Assembly: GCF_000473205.1 (NCBI RefSeq)
Contig: NZ_KI421507.1
Span: forward strand, 3,581,057-3,645,056
DNA length: 64,000 bases
Origin: Pseudophaeobacter arcticus DSM 23566
GTDB taxonomy: Bacteria; Pseudomonadota; Alphaproteobacteria; Rhodobacterales; Rhodobacteraceae
Reading direction: 5' to 3'
Shown: positions 57,227 through 64,000 of the stretch, one piece after another
How the letters are laid out: every line of letters begins with the position of its first letter
Position numbering within the stretch: position 1 is the stretch's first letter
Program-made: the position numbers and the translations under genes
The notes under the pieces: model-generated
What the model saw: the letters and a program-made list of their open reading frames with translations, nothing else
Database searches by the model: none
Told to the model about the DNA's origin: nothing

Positions 57227-58372
57227 ATGACCCATATCGACCCGGTTCGCCTGACCGCAGATCTCATCCGCTGTCCCTCGGTCACCCCCGAAGAAGGCGG
57301 TGCCCTGCAGCTGTTGGACGCGGTGCTGTCGCAAGCCGGGTTTACCTGCACAAGGGTGGATCGCGGCGGCATTGCCAACCTCTTTGCCCGCTGGGGCGCC
57401 AAGGGCCATGCCCGCAGCTTTGGCTTTAATGGCCATACCGATGTGGTGCCGCTGGGGGAGGAGAGCGCCTGGACCATGCCGCCCTTTGGCGGTGAGATAA
57501 AGGACGGGGTGATGTATGGCCGGGGGGCAACCGACATGAAGTCAGGCGTCGCGGCCTTTGCCGCTGCGGCCATTGATTTTGTCACCGACACCCCGCCCGA
57601 CGGCGCGGTGATCCTGACCATCACCGGCGACGAAGAGGGTGATGCGGTCGATGGCACCACCGCCCTGCTCGACCATATGGCGGCGACGGGGGAAAAGATG
57701 GATGTCTGCCTGGTGGGCGAACCCACCTGCCCCAATACCATGGGCGAGATGATCAAGGTCGGCCGGCGCGGCTCGATGAGTGCCTGGTTCACCGTCACTG
57801 GCAAACAGGGACATTCCGCCTATCCACACCGCGCCAATAATCCGCTCAGTGCCATGGCGCGGCTGATGGACCAACTGGCCAGCCATCAGCTGGACCAGGG
57901 CACCGAACATTTTGATCCCTCGACCCTGGCCATTGTCACCATCGACACCGGCAACCCCGCGACCAATGTGATCCCGGCCCAAAGCAACGCAACGGTGAAT
58001 ATCCGCTTCAACGACAGCCACAGCGGCGCCATTCTCAGCAGCTGGTTGCAAAGTGAGGTGGACAAGGTCACGGCGGAATTTGGCGTTATGATCGAGATGA
58101 AAATCAAGATCTCCGGCGAGAGCTTTATCACCCCACCCGGCGCCCTCTCGGATCTGGTTGCCAGGGCCGTGGAAGCCGAGACCGGGATTACGCCCGAACT
58201 GTCAACCACCGGGGGCACCTCGGATGCGCGCTTTGTCAAACATCACTGCCCGGTGGTTGAGTTTGGTCTGGTGGGCAAGACGATGCACCAGGTTGATGAA
58301 TGCGTGCCGGTTGAACAGATCACCCAGCTGAAATCCATCTATGCCCGCATCCTGAAAGACTATTTTGCATGA
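57227..58372 (+). CDS. dapE: Succinyl-diaminopimelate desuccinylase
   Basis: DapE deacylates N-succinyl-LL-diaminopimelate with two zinc ions. The 381-residue M20 peptidase-fold enzyme has the ligand motifs [19 protein letters not shown], the catalytic [13 protein letters not shown], and [19 protein letters not shown] with the final His. Its stop overlaps the next gene by four bases. With dapD it covers two steps of the lysine/peptidoglycan pathway in this region. Confidence 0.97.
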   Translation: MTHIDPVRLTADLIRCPSVTPEEGGALQLLDAVLSQAGFTCTRVDRGGIANLFARWGAKGHARSFGFNGHTDVVPLGEESAWTMPPFGGEIKDGVMYGRGATDMKSGVAAFAAAAIDFVTDTPPDGAVILTITGDEEGDAVDGTTALLDHMAATGEKMDVCLVGEPTCPNTMGEMIKVGRRGSMSAWFTVTGKQGHSAYPHRANNPLSAMARLMDQLASHQLDQGTEHFDPSTLAIVTIDTGNPATNVIPAQSNATVNIRFNDSHSGAILSSWLQSEVDKVTAEFGVMIEMKIKISGESFITPPGALSDLVARAVEAETGITPELSTTGGTSDARFVKHHCPVVEFGLVGKTMHQVDECVPVEQITQLKSIYARILKDYFA

Positions 58373-58794
58373 GCATTAAAATCACCGAGACCCGGGATTT
58401 AGCGACCTGCTTTGCTCTGCGCCACACCGTTTTTGTCACTGAACAGGGCGTGCCGGTTGAGGAAGAACAGGATGCGCTGGACGCGGATGCCACCCATCTG
58501 TTGGCGCAGGACGGCAATTTTCCGGTGGGAACCGCCCGCATCCTGTTTCAGGGTGATGTGGCCAAGGTGGGTCGGGTCTGCGTGCTGCAAAGCGCCCGCG
58601 GCACCGGCCTGGGCGCGGATATTATCCGCGCAGCCATCGAAATTGCGCAAAAAACACCCGGCATCGCCCGCGTCAAACTCGGCGCCCAGACCCACGCGCT
58701 GGGATTCTACGAAAAGCTTGGCTTTCAGGCTTTGGGCCCTGTCTATGATGATGCCGGCATTGATCACCGCGATATGGTGCTGGAGCTGGTGTGA
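58369..58794 (+). CDS. GNAT-family N-acetyltransferase
   Basis: A 141-residue protein whose start overlaps the dapE stop (ATGA). The acetyl-CoA-binding region reads [20 protein letters not shown], the typical Q/RxxGxG/A loop preceded by a beta strand, and [20 protein letters not shown] is the late GNAT strand-helix. It resembles ElaA-type small acetyltransferases. The substrate is unknown; coupling to dapE is suggestive but not proof of a role in diaminopimelate metabolism. Confidence 0.88.
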   Translation: MSIKITETRDLATCFALRHTVFVTEQGVPVEEEQDALDADATHLLAQDGNFPVGTARILFQGDVAKVGRVCVLQSARGTGLGADIIRAAIEIAQKTPGIARVKLGAQTHALGFYEKLGFQALGPVYDDAGIDHRDMVLELV

Positions 58795-59369
58795 GGCCGG
58801 TTCTGATCATCATGGTGAAAGAACCACGCCCCGGCCGGGTCAAAACCCGGCTCGGGCGTGACATTGGCAAGATTGCCGCCACCTGGTGGTTTCGTCACCA
58901 AACTGCCCGGCTGATCCGCCGTCTGCGGGATCCACGCTGGCAGATCATTCTGGCCGTGGCCCCCGACAGGGCCGTCACGTCGCGCGTCTGGCCTGCCGAT
59001 CTGACCCGCCATCCCCAGGGGCGGGGCGATCTGGGCCAGCGCATGGGGCACCTGTTGCGCAGCTTTGGACCCGGCCCGACCTGCCTGATTGGCTCTGATA
59101 TTCCCGGCGTGACCCGCGCCCATATTGCCCGCGCCTTTGCCGCGCTTGGGGACCATCAGGCGGTTTTTGGCCCAGCACTGGATGGCGGCTATTGGCTGGT
59201 TGGGGCCAAACACCCCAAACGCCTGCCCCGCAGCCTGTTTCGCTCTGTGCGCTGGTCCAGTGAACAGACGCTGGCGGATAGTCTGCGCAGTCTGCCTGGC
59301 TATAGAATCGCGCTGACAGATCTGCTTGGGGATGTGGATACCGGCGCCGACCTGCGCCGCCAGCAATAG
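58791..59369 (+). CDS. CofC/TIGR04282-like nucleotidyl- or glycosyltransferase
   Basis: A 192-residue protein read from GTG at 58791, overlapping the previous stop by four bases. The N-terminal IIMVKEPRPGRVKTRLGRDIG matches the phosphate-binding entry of the TIGR04282/DUF2064 family. LIGSDIPGVTRAHIARAF and GPALDGGYWLVG are the family's metal- and sugar-nucleotide motifs. Proteins of this family are annotated as glycosyltransferases linked to arsenosugar synthesis or as MobA-like transferases; no arsenic genes are nearby. Function left open. Confidence 0.82.
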   Translation: MRPVLIIMVKEPRPGRVKTRLGRDIGKIAATWWFRHQTARLIRRLRDPRWQIILAVAPDRAVTSRVWPADLTRHPQGRGDLGQRMGHLLRSFGPGPTCLIGSDIPGVTRAHIARAFAALGDHQAVFGPALDGGYWLVGAKHPKRLPRSLFRSVRWSSEQTLADSLRSLPGYRIALTDLLGDVDTGADLRRQQ

Positions 59370-59435
59370 CAGGATTGCGTAGACCGCAGTGCTTTTGCTC
59401 ATGACCTCTCGCCGCAGCCATGCTAGGCGGGGTAT

Positions 59436-61730
59436 ATGACCCGTATTCCCTCCAAGGCCGAGATCCTCGATTGGATCAGCGCCCACCCGACCCAGACATC
59501 GAAACGCGACATTGCCAAGGCTTTTGGCATCAAGGGCGCGGACCGGATTGATCTCAAGCGCCTGTTGAAGGAGCTGGAGGCCGAAGGGCATTTGCAAAAG
59601 CGCCACAAGACCTACCGCGACCCCGAACAGTTGCCCCCCGTGACAGTACTGCTGGTCAAGGCGCCGGACGAGAATGGCGATCTTTATGCCCAGCCGCTGG
59701 AATGGCACGGCGAAGGTATTGAGCCCATCGTGCTGGTGGTGACCACGCCTGCAGGCCCGGCCCTGGGACAGGGCGACCGGATACTGGCCCGGTTGAGCAA
59801 GGTCGAGGGTGTGGAGGCGGATCATCACTACGAGGCGCGGATCATCCGCCGGATTGGCGTGAACCCCAAACGGGTTATCGGCATCTTCCGCAAGGGCGCC
59901 GAGGGTGGCCGCATTGTGCCGATTGAGAAATCATCCTCAAATGAATGGATCGTGCTTGAGGACGCCATGCAGGGCGCCCGCGATGGCGAGCTGGTAGAGG
60001 CCGAGCAGGCCGGGCCCAAGGGCCGGATGGGCCTGCCCCGCGCCCGCGTGATCAACCGGCTTGGCGATCCCTCTGCCCCCAAGGCGGTGTCGCTGATTGC
60101 CATTCACCAGCATGGCATTCCCGATGATTTTCCCAATGCGGTGGTGGCCGAGGCAGATGCCGCCAAACCCATGGGCCTGAAGGGTCGCAAAGACCTGCGC
60201 GACATGCCGTTGATCACAATCGACCCGGCGGATGCCCGCGACCACGATGACGCCTGCTACGCCGAAGCGGATACCGACCCCAATAACCCAGGCGGCCATA
60301 TCATCTGGGTCGCCATCGCCGATGTTGCCGCCTATGTAAAAACCGGCGGCGAGCTGGACCGCGAAGCGCGCAAGCGCGGCAACTCTTCCTATTTTCCGGA
60401 CCGCGTGGTGCCAATGTTGCCCGACCGGCTGTCTGGCGATCTGTGCTCGCTGCACGAGGGCGTGCCGCGCCCCTGTCTGGCAGTGCGCATGCAGATAGAT
60501 GCCGAGGGCAACAAGATCTCGCACCACTTTGTGCGCGGGCTGATGCGCTCCGCTGCCTCGCTGCATTACGCCGAGGTACAGGCAGCCATGGACGGGCAGG
60601 TGACGGACCGCACCGAACGCTTTTTGGAGCCGGTGATCAAACCGCTTTATGCCGCCTACGGCGCCTTGAAAAAGGCCCGTGCGCGGCGCGAGCCGCTGGA
60701 TCTGGACCTGCCGGAACGCAAAATCGTGCTGAGCGACAGCGGTCAGGTCACCTCGGTCGCCTTCCGCGATCGGTTGGATGCGCATAAGCTGATCGAGGAG
60801 TTCATGATCCTCGCCAATGTTTCTGCCGCCGAAACCCTGATCAAGAAACGCTCGCCGCTGCTGTTCCGGGTGCACGAAGAACCCGCACCCGAAAAGCTGG
60901 AATCCCTGCGCGAAACAGCCATGGCCGCCGGCTTTCCGCTGGCCAAGGGGCAGGTCTTGCAGACCAGGCATCTGAACACGCTGCTGAACAGCGCCGCGGG
61001 CACCGATGACGCCGAGCTGATCAATATCTCCACCCTGCGGTCGATGCAGCAGGCCTATTACACACCGGAAAACTTTGGCCACTTTGGCCTGGCCCTGCGC
61101 AACTACGCGCATTTCACCTCACCCATTCGCCGCTATGCTGACCTGATTGTGCATCGCTCGCTGATCTCGGCTCATGGCTGGGGCGACGATGGCTTGCAGC
61201 CGAGCGAGATCGACCGACTGGAAGAAACCGCCACCCATATTTCCGAGACCGAGCGCCGCTCGATGATCGCGGAGCGCGACACCACCGACCGCTATCTGGC
61301 CGCTTATCTGTCGGAACGGGTGGGCAGCGAGTTCACCGGCCGGATCAGCGGCATTGCGCGCTTTGGCGCCTTTGTCAAAATGGATGAAACCGGCGCCGAT
61401 GGCCTGGTGCCGGTGCGCACCATTGGGCGCGAGTTCTTCCACTTTGATGCCGAGGGCGGCACCTTGATGGGGGCAGATACCGGGCTTATCATCTCGATTG
61501 GGCAACGGGTCACCGTACGCCTGACACAGGCCGCACCGGTCACCGGCGGGCTGGAGCTGGAACTGCTGTCCCTTGGGGACAAAGCTCTGCCCAAGGGGGA
61601 CTATAGCGGCGGACGGGGCGGCGGCACGCGTCGCAGCCCTGCGGGGCGCAACGTCAAACGCAAGAGCAACAAATCCAAACACAAGGCCGCCAAGGTCAAA
61701 CGCAAGGTCGAGCGCAAACGCAAGACCTGA
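59436..61730 (+). CDS. rnr: Ribonuclease R
   Basis: A 764-residue 3'-5' exoribonuclease that degrades structured RNA. An N-terminal winged helix (about 1-65), cold-shock-like OB folds, and the RNB catalytic domain from about 250 are present. Catalytic motifs are TIDPADARDHDDACYAE with the metal-binding aspartates and VPMLPDRLSGDLCSLHEG. An S1 domain (about 628-705, SEFTGRISGIARFGAFVKMD) and a Lys/Arg-rich tail (KRKSNKSKHKAAKVKRK) follow. The basic tail is typical of RNase R. Confidence 0.97.
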   Translation: MTRIPSKAEILDWISAHPTQTSKRDIAKAFGIKGADRIDLKRLLKELEAEGHLQKRHKTYRDPEQLPPVTVLLVKAPDENGDLYAQPLEWHGEGIEPIVLVVTTPAGPALGQGDRILARLSKVEGVEADHHYEARIIRRIGVNPKRVIGIFRKGAEGGRIVPIEKSSSNEWIVLEDAMQGARDGELVEAEQAGPKGRMGLPRARVINRLGDPSAPKAVSLIAIHQHGIPDDFPNAVVAEADAAKPMGLKGRKDLRDMPLITIDPADARDHDDACYAEADTDPNNPGGHIIWVAIADVAAYVKTGGELDREARKRGNSSYFPDRVVPMLPDRLSGDLCSLHEGVPRPCLAVRMQIDAEGNKISHHFVRGLMRSAASLHYAEVQAAMDGQVTDRTERFLEPVIKPLYAAYGALKKARARREPLDLDLPERKIVLSDSGQVTSVAFRDRLDAHKLIEEFMILANVSAAETLIKKRSPLLFRVHEEPAPEKLESLRETAMAAGFPLAKGQVLQTRHLNTLLNSAAGTDDAELINISTLRSMQQAYYTPENFGHFGLALRNYAHFTSPIRRYADLIVHRSLISAHGWGDDGLQPSEIDRLEETATHISETERRSMIAERDTTDRYLAAYLSERVGSEFTGRISGIARFGAFVKMDETGADGLVPVRTIGREFFHFDAEGGTLMGADTGLIISIGQRVTVRLTQAAPVTGGLELELLSLGDKALPKGDYSGGRGGGTRRSPAGRNVKRKSNKSKHKAAKVKRKVERKRKT

Positions 61731-62032
61731 CACTCGCCCCCTCCCTTTGCCCGCAAAGGCCACAGGGCGGAGGGAGGATGTATCTGCTCAGGGCTGCGGC
61801 ACTGCCTCGTCAAAAACCCGGTCGATATATCGGTTCAACACCGTATCGCTTGCACATCATCGCTTGCACATTTCGCAGGTGTCGCTGGACCGGCCAACAC
61901 CCCAGGAACGGCAGTCCCTGAAACCGGTTAGGTTTTACCCTGATCGCAGACACCGCCTCAAAGCCCCCCAAGACGTAAAAAGGCCCCGAAGAAAACTCCG
62001 GGGCCTTGATGTTTCTGCAGACTGGCTGCGGC
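61731..62032. other. Intergenic region between rnr and the ABC permease gene
   Basis: Convergent gap. It holds the terminator of the leftward permease (61976-62007) and a 14-bp tandem duplication (61845-61872: ATCGCTTGCACATC then ATCGCTTGCACATT). No gene is supported. Confidence 0.6.
61976..62007 (-). terminator. Terminator of the ABC permease operon
   Basis: AAGGCCCCG and CGGGGCCTT pair; on the minus strand the stem is followed by TTTTTACG. It lies 26 bases after the stop of the permease gene. Confidence 0.88.
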
Positions 62033-62887
62033 TTAGCTTGGGCTCATGCCGCGCAGGCGCTCGGACCGGCGCCGCAGCATTTCCACGGTCGCCAGCAGCA
62101 CGATGGAGATCGCCACCAAGATTGTCGCAACCGCCAGAATGGTGGGGGAAATCTGCTCACGCAGGCCGATAAACATCTGCCAGGGCAGTGTCTTTTGACC
62201 GGCCGAGCCGACAAACAGAACCACCACAACCTCGTCAAACGACGTGATAAAGGCAAACAGACCACCAGAGATCACGCCCGGCAAGATCAAGGGCATCTGG
62301 ATGCGGAAGAAGGTGGTTACCGGATCCGCTCCCATATTTGCCGCCGCACGGGTCAGCGAGCGGTCAAAACCCACCAGCGTTGCCGTTACGGTGATGATCA
62401 CAAAGGGAATACCCAGGGCCGCGTGGGCCAGAACCACACCAAGATATGTCCCCTGCAGGCCAATACGGCTGTAGAAGAAATACATGCCCGCAGCCGAGAT
62501 GATCAGCGGAACGATCATCGGCGAGATCAGAATCGCCATGATCGCCCGGCGAAACGGCACATGGGGCTGGCTAAGACCAATTGCCGCCAGGGTTCCGAAG
62601 CTCACAGAGACAATCGTCGCCATCGGGGCAATCTTAAGCGAGTTCCACATCGCGCTTTGCCAAGAGTCGTTGCTGAAGAAATCACGATAGTGTTTCAGCG
62701 AAAACCCGTCCGGATCCAGCCGCAGCATCTCCGGTGTGAAGGTAAAGAAGTCCTGCGCGTTAAAGCTCAGCGGGATGATCACCACGATCGGAGCAATCAG
62801 GAAGAAGAAGATCAACCCACAGATCACCCGAAAGGAGTAGTACCAGGCCCGCTGGCCGGTGGTCGCATATGGAGGAAGTGCACTCAT
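62033..62887 (-). CDS. ABC transporter inner-membrane permease (PotC type)
   Basis: A 284-residue permease with about six hydrophobic segments and the ATPase-contacting EAA motif around AAANMGADPVTTFFRIQMP, followed by LILPGVISGGLFAFITSFDEV. It is of the spermidine/putrescine (PotC/PotI) group. The start follows the stop of the upstream permease by six bases. It is the last gene of the operon. The binding protein and ATPase should lie outside the window to the right. Confidence 0.93.
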   Translation of the reverse strand: MSALPPYATTGQRAWYYSFRVICGLIFFFLIAPIVVIIPLSFNAQDFFTFTPEMLRLDPDGFSLKHYRDFFSNDSWQSAMWNSLKIAPMATIVSVSFGTLAAIGLSQPHVPFRRAIMAILISPMIVPLIISAAGMYFFYSRIGLQGTYLGVVLAHAALGIPFVIITVTATLVGFDRSLTRAAANMGADPVTTFFRIQMPLILPGVISGGLFAFITSFDEVVVVLFVGSAGQKTLPWQMFIGLREQISPTILAVATILVAISIVLLATVEMLRRRSERLRGMSPS

Positions 62888-62893
62888 TGTCGG

Positions 62894-64000
62894 TTACCCC
62901 AGCTTCACGTTGTCGATGCCGACAATCTTGTCATAGACCCAGTACAGCAGCAGAACCACCGCGAGAAGGATCGAACCCAGCGCCGCGCCCAGACCCCAGT
63001 TGCCCGATGTCGAGATATGATAGGCAATCAGGTTAGAGATGAAGGTACCTTTGGTCCCCCCCACCAGGGCAGGTGTGATATAGTAGCCAACCGCCAGGAT
63101 GAAGACGAGGATCGAACCCGCGCCGATGCCTGGAATCGACTGGGGGAAATAAACCCGCCAGAAGGCTGTCCAGTTGGTGGCGCCCAGCGATTTGGCCGCC
63201 CGCAGATAGGTTGGCTGGATTGTCTGCATCACCGAATACATCGGCAGGATCATAAAGGGCAGCAGGATATGGGTCATCGCAATGATGGTGCCCAGTTCGT
63301 TGTTGATCAAGACAAGCCTGTTGTCATCACTAACCAGCCCTATCCAGACCAGGACGTCATTGATAACACCTTGTTGCTGCAGCAGGATTTTCCAGGACGA
63401 GGTTCGCACCAGCAGCGAAGTCCAGAAGGGCAGAAGCACCAGGATCAGCAGCATATTGGCAGAGCGCGTGGTGATATTGGCCAGCAGCCAGGCAACCGGA
63501 TAGCCCAACATAATGCAGCTGAAGGTGATGATCATCGACATCCGCATGGTGCGGATCAGCATGGTGTTGTAAATGCGTTCCGTTTCAGGACGGACCTCGG
63601 CGCCATCAGCGCCCAGTTTCATGTCCACCGCGTTGAGGAAATACCCCATGGTACGGGGACCGGAATATGTCTTGATGGTGCGCCACAGTTCGATATCAGC
63701 CCAGCCATCGTTGAGCTCGATCAGGCGCTCCTTGTAGGGGCCGTCGTTTTCAACATCCCATTTTCTGATCTGGCGGCCGGATTTACGAAACACCGAGGAC
63801 AGGCCAGGATTCTCATAGTTCAGGCGTTTGGCCACTTTGGTGTGAACCTTGATCTCCGCCGCAGCCTTTAGATCCACCGCCAGCGCGGCAAAAACTGCCT
63901 CGTCCGGCAATTCCGATGTGGCGGGATCCCAGCTTTCAAGCGCTGCCACCGTTTTGGGCAGAACTTCCTGAACGATTCGGTTGTCCACCGAACGGAACAG
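62894..64000 (-). CDS. ABC transporter permease (PotB type), 5' end beyond window
   Basis: At least 368 residues are visible, and the frame is open to the window edge, so the start and first membrane helix are missing. A large extramembrane loop of about 140 residues (charged, with KVAKRLNYENPGLSSVFRKS) precedes the core permease. The core has IYNTMLIRTMRMSMIITFSC, the EAA-like segment AAKSLGATNWTAFWRVYFPQS, and a C-terminal membrane helix. This long-loop PotB architecture is known in polyamine and opine-type importers. It is co-transcribed with the PotC-type gene six bases downstream. Confidence 0.92.
   Translation of the reverse strand: MFRSVDNRIVQEVLPKTVAALESWDPATSELPDEAVFAALAVDLKAAAEIKVHTKVAKRLNYENPGLSSVFRKSGRQIRKWDVENDGPYKERLIELNDGWADIELWRTIKTYSGPRTMGYFLNAVDMKLGADGAEVRPETERIYNTMLIRTMRMSMIITFSCIMLGYPVAWLLANITTRSANMLLILVLLPFWTSLLVRTSSWKILLQQQGVINDVLVWIGLVSDDNRLVLINNELGTIIAMTHILLPFMILPMYSVMQTIQPTYLRAAKSLGATNWTAFWRVYFPQSIPGIGAGSILVFILAVGYYITPALVGGTKGTFISNLIAYHISTSGNWGLGAALGSILLAVVLLLYWVYDKIVGIDNVKLG

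Overview
The window is chromosomal DNA from an alphaproteobacterium, most likely a marine Rhodobacteraceae of the Roseobacter group. The evidence is protein-level: the dnaA, dnaN, recF, gyrB gene set, an IalB-family protein, a TRAP transporter operon, FkbM and GT25/GT11 sugar enzymes, an alphaproteobacterial serC leader-like RNA, and a GC-rich codon style that leaves very long antisense open frames. No rRNA, tRNA, CRISPR array, prophage or insertion sequence was seen.

Layout. 1-9 kb: the start of a PLP-dependent decarboxylase with a divergent ArsR regulator, a PACE-type efflux protein, pnp, a tiny membrane ORF ending inside a 12-bp tandem repeat, a GT25 glycosyltransferase facing an FkbM methyltransferase, a 1-Cys peroxiredoxin and an aldehyde dehydrogenase. 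9-13 kb: glyoxalase-fold proteins, an alpha-1,2-fucosyltransferase-like GT11 enzyme, an RluA-type pseudouridine synthase and RarD. 13-19 kb: a catabolic module in which dctP, dctQ, dctM and an IclR regulator run leftwards and a GMC oxidoreductase with a TTG start runs rightwards from a shared palindromic intergenic region. 19-32 kb: the replication and housekeeping block gyrB, LysE exporter, recF, dnaN, dnaA, rpsT, enoyl-CoA hydratase, mutM, then ubiE and ubiB.

32-37 kb: a thiolase, an XRE-cupin regulator and the threonine-degrading pair kbl-tdh; this Tdh lacks all four structural-zinc cysteines. 37-39 kb: a chimeric-looking membrane protein with an AT-rich solenoid-like N-terminal part and a GC-rich membrane C-terminal part. 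39-44 kb: serine synthesis, with serA and serC leftwards behind a structured leader and serB rightwards, and a small secreted HExxH protein between them. 44-53 kb: asparaginase, an IalB-like protein, rlmN, a LOG-family hydrolase, a PLP dehydratase with a GntR regulator, dapD and a HutD-like protein. 53-57 kb: an ionotropic-glutamate-receptor-like channel protein and two adjacent Hint-domain proteins, one with the catalytic cysteine and one without. 57-62 kb: dapE, a GNAT protein and a CofC-like transferase in overlapping frames, then rnr. 62-64 kb: two polyamine-type ABC permeases, the second cut by the window end.

Two sequence-scale patterns stand out. First, short tandem duplications of 11-16 bp (two to four copies) occur at about a dozen places, mostly just outside genes. 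Second, a composite palindromic element of about 90-140 bp occurs twice (8353-8494 and 44559-44647). The strongest candidates for new biology are the mosaic solenoid-membrane protein, the receptor-channel next to the Hint pair, and the zinc-lobe-less threonine dehydrogenase.
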